A stretch of DNA of 11,398 bases from Gemmatimonadota bacterium (lineage in GTDB: Bacteria; Gemmatimonadota; Gemmatimonadetes; Longimicrobiales; Gaopeijiaceae). Where the stretch lies: NCBI GenBank assembly GCA_003567615.1, contig PWZC01000132.1, forward strand, positions 1-11,398. Direction: 5' to 3'. The notes beneath the pieces were generated by a model that was not told where the DNA came from, did not search any database, and saw only the letters and a list, made by a program, of their open reading frames with translations. This document shows, one piece after another, positions 7,210-11,398 of this stretch. The stretch's first letter is position 1, and every line of letters starts with the position of its first letter. The translations under genes were made by a program, and so were the position numbers.

Positions 7210-7671
7210 TCACCCGTCCGACCCTCTGCGCCTGGGGAGTTCCCGACCCTCGAAGCCCTCGAATGCAGCCCGGAGTTCCGGGGGAATCCGGCGAGAGCGC
7301 CCCTTCTCGTAATCGTAGAGGACCATGGTGGTCCGCCCCGAGGCGAGGAGGCCCCCGTCCCCGGCCATGACCCGGTACTCCAACTCGAAGCTGGTCCGGC
7401 CCACGGCGGAGGTCCGCACCTGGACCCGGAGCAGATCGGGGTAGAGGATCCGTTGGTGATACCGGACCTGCGCCTCGGCCAGGATGTAGTCGATACGATC
7501 CGGATCGTCCACCGACGCCACCTGCCGCCAGTACTGCGTCCTGGCCTCCTCCATATAGACCAGCGCCTGGGAATGATGGGCGTGCCCACCCACGTCGATA
7601 TCCCTGAAGCGGACCGGAACCCGGTGCTCGAAGAGGAAAGGGGCATCGGATGGATCGTGGTCCGGTCTCAT
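7210..7671 (-). CDS. Acyl-CoA thioesterase, 4HBT / YbgC-FadM family
   Basis: Hotdog-fold hydrolase of 153 residues that probably cleaves acyl-CoA or acyl-ACP thioesters in the cytoplasm. The family pattern is clear near the N-terminus: VRFRDIDVGGHAHHSQALVYMEEART (20-45), with the acidic residue of the RFRDxD motif (Asp24/Asp26) and His30 where the catalytic D-x-D-x-x-GH motif of 4HBT enzymes sits. Later strands (IDYILAEAQVRYHQRI, VQVRTSAVGRTSFELEYRV, SGRTTMVLYDYEKGRSRRIP) complete the fold. The ATG at 7671 is chosen because GGAGG lies eight bases upstream. An in-frame GTG further out would add about 23 residues but has no ribosome-binding site. Transcribed divergently from thiO with 73 bp between the starts. 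Substrate cannot be told from sequence. Confidence 0.85.
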   Translation of the reverse strand: MRPDHDPSDAPFLFEHRVPVRFRDIDVGGHAHHSQALVYMEEARTQYWRQVASVDDPDRIDYILAEAQVRYHQRILYPDLLRVQVRTSAVGRTSFELEYRVMAGDGGLLASGRTTMVLYDYEKGRSRRIPPELRAAFEGFEGRELPRRRGSDG

Positions 7672-7744
7672 GGCGAAATCCTCCCTTCTCGGTGTAGGCA
7701 GCTTCAGCGCTTCGAATCCTTCTTCCTCCTGAACTTCCACAGGT

Positions 7745-8926
7745 ATGGTCCTGAGCCGCAACCAATTCGATCTCGTCATTGTTGGAGCCGGAGCCATCGG
7801 CCTCTCCGTGGCCCGGGCGGCGCGAGCACACGGTCTATCCGTTGCAGTGCTGGAGCGCGGGACCGCCGGTCGAGGCGCCTCCTGGGCGGCTGCAGGCATG
7901 CTCTCGCCCCTGGGTGAGGCGCTGGAACCCGGTCCCTTCCTCCGATTCGGGCTCCACAGCCTGGACCTGTGGCCGGACTTCGCCCGAGGCCTGGCCGAGG
8001 AGACCGGGGAGGAGGTGGAATACCGGGAGTGCGGCAAGCTCCGACTGGCGCTTTCCGAGAGCGAGGAAGAGCGCCTTCGCGGGCGGCTCGCCTGGGCGCG
8101 GGAGCATGATGTCCCGGCCCAGTGGTTGGAGGCGGAGGAGGTGAGGCGGGGTCATCCCGGACTCGCTCCCGTTGTCCGGGGCGCCCTCTTCCTGGGGCGG
8201 GACTTCCGGGTGGACAACCGCCGGCTCGTCCACGCGCTGCGGGTGGCCTGCGTGAACCAGGGGGTTCAGCTCTTCGAGGGGTGTGAGGTCACCACGCTCC
8301 TGACCGCAGATGACCGGGTGCACGGCGTCCAACTCTCCACGGGAGAAGGTGTGGGGGCAGGCCGGGTCCTGGTGGCGGCGGGGGCCTGGAGTGGGCAGGT
8401 CGCAGGGCTGCCGCGGCCCCTCCCCGTTCGCCCGATCCGCGGGGAGATGGCCGCTCTTCGCCCGGCCTCCCCCGGCGGAGTGGCTTCTCCACAGGGGGGG
8501 GGACTCCACCCGCTCGGCGGCCCCGTGCTGGAATCGGAGCGGCTCTACCTGGTACCGCGGGACGACGGCCGGATCCTGGTGGGCGCCACCGAAACCGACA
8601 CGGGCTTCGACCCGGGTCCCACGGTGGGAGGTCTGCGTCGCATCCTGGCAGAGGCCAGCGCCATGGTCCCGGCCCTGGAGGCGGCGCTGGTGGAGGAGGT
8701 GTGGAGCGGATTCCGCCCCGGATCTCCCGACGGCATGCCCATCCTGGGGCAGATTCCCGGGGTCCGGGATCTTTTCGTGGCCACCGGGCACTACAGGAAT
8801 GGAATCCTTCTCACCCCGGCCACGGCCGAGGGGATGGGGAAGCTTGTCGCGGGCGAGGATGCGCGCCACCTGCCTGAAGCATTTCTGCCGGATCGGTTTT
8901 TCGGCCCGGACGATGGCAGCCACTGA
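7745..8926 (+). CDS. thiO: Glycine oxidase ThiO-like FAD-dependent oxidoreductase
   Basis: 393-residue flavoenzyme of the DAO family. ThiO oxidises glycine to iminoglycine (dehydroglycine), with oxygen as electron acceptor, to feed thiazole synthesis for thiamine. Seen: a Rossmann FAD site FDLVIVGAGAIGLSVA with GAGAIG at 14-19, the acidic end of the second strand AVLERG (34-39), the ThiO-type GRGASWAAAGMLSP (42-55), PVRPIRGEM in the middle, YLVPRDDGRILVGATETDTGFD, and the C-terminal substrate/FAD region EEVWSGFRPGSPDGMPILG followed by GHYRNGILLTPATAE (348-362). No thiS, thiG or TPP riboswitch is seen nearby, so a related amine oxidase role is possible. The upstream sequence has no good Shine-Dalgarno, so the start is less certain. 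A run of nine Gs (8494-8502) lies in the coding sequence without breaking the frame. Confidence 0.88.
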   Translation: MVLSRNQFDLVIVGAGAIGLSVARAARAHGLSVAVLERGTAGRGASWAAAGMLSPLGEALEPGPFLRFGLHSLDLWPDFARGLAEETGEEVEYRECGKLRLALSESEEERLRGRLAWAREHDVPAQWLEAEEVRRGHPGLAPVVRGALFLGRDFRVDNRRLVHALRVACVNQGVQLFEGCEVTTLLTADDRVHGVQLSTGEGVGAGRVLVAAGAWSGQVAGLPRPLPVRPIRGEMAALRPASPGGVASPQGGGLHPLGGPVLESERLYLVPRDDGRILVGATETDTGFDPGPTVGGLRRILAEASAMVPALEAALVEEVWSGFRPGSPDGMPILGQIPGVRDLFVATGHYRNGILLTPATAEGMGKLVAGEDARHLPEAFLPDRFFGPDDGSH

Positions 8927-8980
8927 GGCCGACCAGACCCGGCGACCCCCATTAACCTTGAAACCCCTTTGGAGTCGACC

Positions 8981-9571
8981 ATGTCCCTATCGGTGACCCT
9001 TCTCTTCGGCGCGCTCTCACTCACAGCGGCACCCACCGTCGATGTGTTCGAGTCCGCCCCGTCCACACCGACCTGCCAGCCGGTGGAGCGGATGCCCCTG
9101 GAGGGCCGGTCCAGCCCCTACGACTCGGTGGCCACCTCGGTGGGAGCGGCAACGGTGAAGATCTGTTACGGACGCCCGTCGGCTCGCGGGCGGACCATGA
9201 TCGGGGGTGAGGCGGTGCCCTTCGGGCGACTCTGGAGGACGGGAGCCAACGAGCCGACGATTCTCCACACCACGGAAACCATCCGCGTGGGGGGGGTCGT
9301 CCTGCCCGAGGGGTCCTACTCCATCTATACCATCCCCGGAGACGAGACGTGGGATGTCTTCTTCAGCCGCTCCACGGGCCACTGGGGACTGGCCATCGAC
9401 GAGGCGGTGCGGGACCAGGAGGTGGGATCGGCTCAGGTGGCGAGGGAGCGCCCCGATGAGCATGTGGAGACCTTCACCATCGACTTCCGAACGGCCGATG
9501 ACGGAGCCACCCATCTGGTCATGGAGTGGGAGGAGTTCCTCATTCGGCTGCCGGTGGAAGCCGGAGACTGA
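8981..9571 (+). CDS. DUF2911 domain protein, probably exported
   Basis: 196-residue protein of a conserved family without a known function. The family core is easy to see: VKICYGRPSARGRTMIGG (59-76), PFGRLWRTGANEPTILHT (80-97), LPEGSYSIYTIPGDETWDVFFSR (108-130) and the closing LVMEWEEFLIRLPV (179-192). The first ~17 residues (MSLSVTLLFGALSLTAA) form a short hydrophobic stretch that could be a signal peptide, though it lacks the usual positive charges. The ATG at 8981 is preferred over a TTG at 8969 because GGAG lies six bases before it. It lies 54 bp downstream of thiO with no obvious terminator between, so the two may share a transcript. Gs run eight deep at 9289-9296 in frame. Confidence 0.85.
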   Translation: MSLSVTLLFGALSLTAAPTVDVFESAPSTPTCQPVERMPLEGRSSPYDSVATSVGAATVKICYGRPSARGRTMIGGEAVPFGRLWRTGANEPTILHTTETIRVGGVVLPEGSYSIYTIPGDETWDVFFSRSTGHWGLAIDEAVRDQEVGSAQVARERPDEHVETFTIDFRTADDGATHLVMEWEEFLIRLPVEAGD

Positions 9572-9635
9572 GACATCCGGCCCTGGAGAGCGCGTGTTCG
9601 GGATCCAGGAGCCGAGGAAGGCGGGGTGGGGAATG

Positions 9636-9665
9636 TTGACAGGCCAAAGCCGCTGCGGTTAGCCT
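9636..9665 (+). promoter_or_regulatory. Possible promoter of the ABC ATPase gene
   Basis: A perfect -35 box TTGACA (9636-9641) is followed after 18 bases by TAGCCT (9660-9665), a poor -10 that keeps the important A and final T. Predicted initiation near 9672 would place the Fur-like palindrome at 9677-9697 just downstream. A weak -10 may mean an activator or an alternative sigma factor. Confidence 0.45.
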
Positions 9666-9674
9666 TCAGCGGCT
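9648..9674 (+). repeat. 8-bp inverted repeat around the proposed -10 box
   Basis: AGCCGCTG (9648-9655) and CAGCGGCT (9667-9674) are perfect inverted repeats with an 11-nt loop. As DNA it could be an operator dyad covering the -10 region. As RNA it could form a terminator-like hairpin after the DUF2911 gene, although no T-run follows it. The two readings cannot be separated by eye. Confidence 0.5.
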
Positions 9675-9676
9675 GG

Positions 9677-9697
9677 GGTTGAGACCGATTCTCAACC
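9677..9697 (+). promoter_or_regulatory. 21-bp palindrome resembling a Fur box
   Basis: GGTTGAGA-CCGAT-TCTCAACC is a perfect 8-bp dyad with a five-base centre. Its core TGAGACCGATTCTCA matches the 7-1-7 Fur-type pattern TGAGAATnATTCTCA at all but two of the 14 defined positions: the right half-site is exact and the left has CC for AT. It lies 51 bp before the ABC ATPase start, next to the proposed promoter. Fur control would fit an FbpC-like iron transporter ATPase. Other dimeric regulators remain possible. Confidence 0.5.
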
Positions 9698-9748
9698 AAT
9701 CCGGCCCACCATCACCCTGCCCCGCCCCCTCGGAACCTGGTGCGTACC

Positions 9749-10861
9749 ATGGTGGATCCCCTCTCCGACCCGGTCATCCAGCTCACGGACGTGACCCGCC
9801 GCTACTGGCCGGGGCCTGTGAAGGCGGTGGATCGCGTGTCCCTGCAGGTCCGGCCAGGGGAAATCCTCACCCTTCTGGGACCCTCCGGGTGCGGGAAGAC
9901 GACCACCCTTCGGCTCATCGCCGGATTCGAGGTGCCGGATGAGGGCACGATCCACGTGGGCGGTGTGGAGGTGGCTGGGCCGAAGACCTGGGTTCCCCCG
10001 GAGAAGCGGGGGGTGGGTATGGTCTTCCAGGATTATGCCCTGTTCCCCCACCTGACCGTGGGTGAAAACGTGATGTTCGGGCTGGACCGGATGGGGAGGA
10101 AGGCTCGACGGGAGCGGGCACGGGACGTCTTGAAGGTTCTTGGACTGGATGCCTTCTTCCACCGATATCCCCACGAGCTCTCAGGTGGTCAGCAGCAGCG
10201 GGTCGCCCTGGCCCGGGCCCTGGCCCCTGAGCCTGTCCTGGTTCTCATGGACGAACCGTTCTCGAACCTCGACGCCCACCTGCGGGATCAGGTCCGGGAC
10301 GAGGTGGTGGGCATTCTCCGCAAGACGGGGGTGACGTGCATCTTCGTAAGTCATGACCAGCGGGATGCGCTGGCCATCTCGGACCGAGTCGCCGTGATGA
10401 ACCAGGGGCGGGTCGAACAGGTGGGGTCTCCCCGGGAGATCTACAAGCACCCGGAGTCGGTCTTCGTGGCCACCTTCGTCGGCCGGACCAATCTACTCCA
10501 GGGCCGGGTCCAGAACGAGAACGGGTGCGTCCTCACCGACTTCGGATCCTTCTGCCGAGTGGATCGGCTCGGGCTGCCCAACGGGACCAACGTCATGGTG
10601 TCGGTGCGACCGGACGGCTTCGAGTGCAGCCCGCATGGCCTGCTGTCGGGTCGAATCCTGTCCACCACCTATACCGGAGCCCAGGTGGAGGCCGAGGTCG
10701 TCTTCCCATCGGCGCTGGGCGGTGATCGGAAGTTGGTGGTCCACCTTCCGCCCTCGAGGAACTACGAGGTGGGAGAGGAATTATCGTTCCGGCTGGCCCC
10801 CGAATTCGCCTCGGTGGTGCGGAACTCGTGCCAGATGATGGGGCTGGCAGGCGGGAACTGA
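9749..10861 (+). CDS. FbpC/PotA-type ABC transporter ATP-binding protein
   Basis: ATPase subunit of an ABC importer, 370 residues from the ATG at 9749; an in-frame GTG at 9740 would add three. Neither start has a strong ribosome-binding site. The nucleotide-binding domain is complete: Walker A GPSGCGKTT (44-52), Q-loop Gln94 in FQDYALFPHLTVGENV, signature LSGGQ (144-148), Walker B VLVLMDEP (163-170), D-loop SNLD (172-175) and H-loop His202 in VSHDQRDALAISDRV. A C-terminal TOBE-like region (about 245-350) follows. The wording QDYALFPHLTV..NV.FGL and VGSPREIYKHPESVFVATFVG is typical of ferric-iron and spermidine/putrescine/thiosulfate importers. FbpC is favoured weakly because of the Fur-like palindrome upstream. 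No permease or binding-protein gene is next to it: a convergent tRNA follows. It must therefore pair with components encoded elsewhere, if it works in transport. Confidence 0.88.
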   Translation: MVDPLSDPVIQLTDVTRRYWPGPVKAVDRVSLQVRPGEILTLLGPSGCGKTTTLRLIAGFEVPDEGTIHVGGVEVAGPKTWVPPEKRGVGMVFQDYALFPHLTVGENVMFGLDRMGRKARRERARDVLKVLGLDAFFHRYPHELSGGQQQRVALARALAPEPVLVLMDEPFSNLDAHLRDQVRDEVVGILRKTGVTCIFVSHDQRDALAISDRVAVMNQGRVEQVGSPREIYKHPESVFVATFVGRTNLLQGRVQNENGCVLTDFGSFCRVDRLGLPNGTNVMVSVRPDGFECSPHGLLSGRILSTTYTGAQVEAEVVFPSALGGDRKLVVHLPPSRNYEVGEELSFRLAPEFASVVRNSCQMMGLAGGN

Positions 10862-10919
10862 ATCCTGCAGCGATACCGTTTCAATCCCTCGGGTCACGTC
10901 AGTGGGCGCTGCAGGATTC
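10860..10919. repeat. 13-bp inverted repeat copying the tRNA-Val 3' region
   Basis: The 13 bases at 10860-10872 (GAATCCTGCAGCG) recur as the exact reverse complement at 10907-10919, inside the tRNA-Val gene (3' half of the T-arm plus part of the acceptor strand). The left copy overlaps the last base pairs of the ATPase stop codon. The arms are 34 bases apart, so a long-loop hairpin could form in either transcript at this convergent junction. No T-run follows in either direction. Confidence 0.7.
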
Positions 10920-10977
10920 GAACCTGCGACCTCTTGCTTGTAAGGCAAGCGCTCTAAACCAACTGAGCTAAGCGCCC
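10903..10977 (-). tRNA. tRNA-Val (anticodon UAC)
   Basis: 75-nt cloverleaf read on the minus strand: acceptor GGGCGCT/AGCGCCC, D-stem GCTC/GAGC with an AGTTGGTTTA loop, anticodon stem CTTGC/GCAAG with loop CTTACAA giving anticodon TAC, five-base variable loop AGGTC, and T-stem GCAGG/CCTGC with loop TTCGAAT. The discriminator base is A. The CCA end is not encoded (ACTG follows), so it must be added by nucleotidyltransferase. The 5' end lies 8 nt after the stop codon of the small membrane protein gene on the same strand, so the tRNA may be processed from a shared transcript. Confidence 0.97.
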
Positions 10978-10985
10978 GATACGGC

Positions 10986-11282
10986 TCAGGTTCTGTCTTT
11001 TCCAGTGCCGGGGCCCGACATCTTCCTTCTTCCCGACAGGCTCAAGCCCAGGGGGATGAGGAGGAGGTACCCCAGGACCAGCAGGATCGGAGCGACGGTG
11101 ATGGAGCCGGTGGAAAGCACCCAGAAGCCCATGACGGCCGCCAGTACGCCTGCCACCAGCACGCCCACCTGTACCGGACCGAACGGAAGGTGCGGGTCCC
11201 GGACCGGACCACTCGGCCGCTCCCTTTCGGGTCTGCGGCGCGTCGGCCGGTCCGGCCGGCGCTCACGCTTTCGTTGACTCAT
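10986..11282 (-). CDS. Small two-TM membrane protein, DUF3098-like
   Basis: 98-residue protein with a very basic, Arg/Pro-rich cytoplasmic N-terminus (1-30), two adjacent hydrophobic helices (about 37-57 and 61-82) joined by a tight STGS turn, and a short basic tail. The stretch GFWVLSTGSITVAPILLVLGYLLLIPLGL resembles the 'GF.LM....LAP..L..GY' pattern of small DUF3098-type proteins, which is a tentative match by eye. The ATG at 11282 is favoured because AGGA lies eight bases upstream. An in-frame longer start at 11384 overlaps the upstream gene and adds residues without hydrophobic or domain character. It overlaps the 3' end of the upstream gene by 20 bp and is followed within 8 nt by the tRNA. 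Function unknown. Confidence 0.72.
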   Translation of the reverse strand: MSQRKRERRPDRPTRRRPERERPSGPVRDPHLPFGPVQVGVLVAGVLAAVMGFWVLSTGSITVAPILLVLGYLLLIPLGLSLSGRRKMSGPGTGKDRT

Positions 11283-11398
11283 GATTCGGTTCCTGGGCCG
11301 GGTTGGTGCCTCCGGACCCGGCCTCGGGAGCTTCGCCCGTCTCCGGATCCGTCCAAGGGTACAGATCTCGGCGGTCCCGGTCAACTGAGCCGGGGTCC
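11263..11398 (-). CDS. C-terminal end of an unidentified protein entering from the right edge
   Basis: An open minus-strand frame comes in from the right edge and stops at a TGA at 11263-11265. It gives 44 residues that include RRDLYPWTDPETGEAPEAGSG. Most codons end in G or C, as in neighbouring genes, and the reading looks like a hydrophilic, disordered C-terminal tail. Its end overlaps the start of the small membrane protein gene by 20 bp, consistent with a shared operon. The family cannot be recognised from this tail, and no start codon lies within the window. Confidence 0.5.
   Translation of the reverse strand, partial: DPGSVDRDRRDLYPWTDPETGEAPEAGSGGTNPAQEPNHESTKA

Noticed and set aside
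7672..7744. TPP riboswitch before thiO
   Set aside because: The region is only 73 bp and lacks the conserved CUGAGA and related core sequences of the THI element.
7835..8923. 362-codon minus-strand frame opposite thiO
   Set aside because: Antisense to a well-marked flavoenzyme; its translation has no recognisable motifs.
10860..10977. Phage or island attachment site at the tRNA 3' end
   Set aside because: An att site would appear as a direct repeat of the tRNA end with an integrase gene nearby; here the copy is inverted and no integrase is present. Kept only as an inverted repeat.

Overview
The window is GC-rich bacterial chromosome, mostly housekeeping genes, densely packed. The high GC, the PASTA-tailed FtsI, the secreted TPR protein and the DUF2911 protein would fit a Gemmatimonadota-like or similar environmental lineage. 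That placement is inference from style; no marker here settles it.

Left half (1-4965, minus strand): the start of a division and cell-wall (dcw) operon, read right to left as mraZ, rsmH, ftsL, ftsI, murE. murE runs off the left edge. The genes are unusually tightly joined: mraZ/rsmH share one base (TGATG), and rsmH/ftsL, ftsL/ftsI and ftsI/murE each overlap by four bases (ATGA), suggesting translational coupling. Upstream of mraZ is a very legible control region: a sigma70-type promoter (TTGACC-16-GATAAT), then five TGGGN-type repeats at an exact 10-bp period, then a strong Shine-Dalgarno and a GTG start. This looks like the operator for MraZ autoregulation.

Middle (5000-7750): a strong GC-rich hairpin separates mraZ from a secreted TPR protein with a CsgG/TolB-like N-terminal region. 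Further right is a 4HBT (YbgC-like) acyl-CoA thioesterase gene with a compact UUCG-loop terminator. All are on the minus strand.

Right half (7745-10861, plus strand): thiO (glycine oxidase, divergent from the thioesterase), a DUF2911 secreted protein, and an FbpC/PotA-type ABC ATPase with no permease or binding-protein gene beside it. Between DUF2911 and the ATPase lie a consensus -35 box, an 8-bp inverted repeat around the proposed -10, and a 21-bp palindrome that resembles a Fur box. This hints at iron control of the ATPase.

Right edge (10903-11398, minus strand): a tRNA-Val(UAC), 8 nt downstream of a small two-TM membrane protein gene that overlaps the 3' end of an unidentified gene entering from the right. 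The last 13 nt of the tRNA T-arm/acceptor region recur inverted at the ATPase stop codon.

I found no CRISPR, insertion sequence, defence system or clearly new multi-gene system. The most interesting signals are regulatory: the five-box mraZ operator, the Fur-like site before the lone ATPase, and the inverted tRNA fragment.
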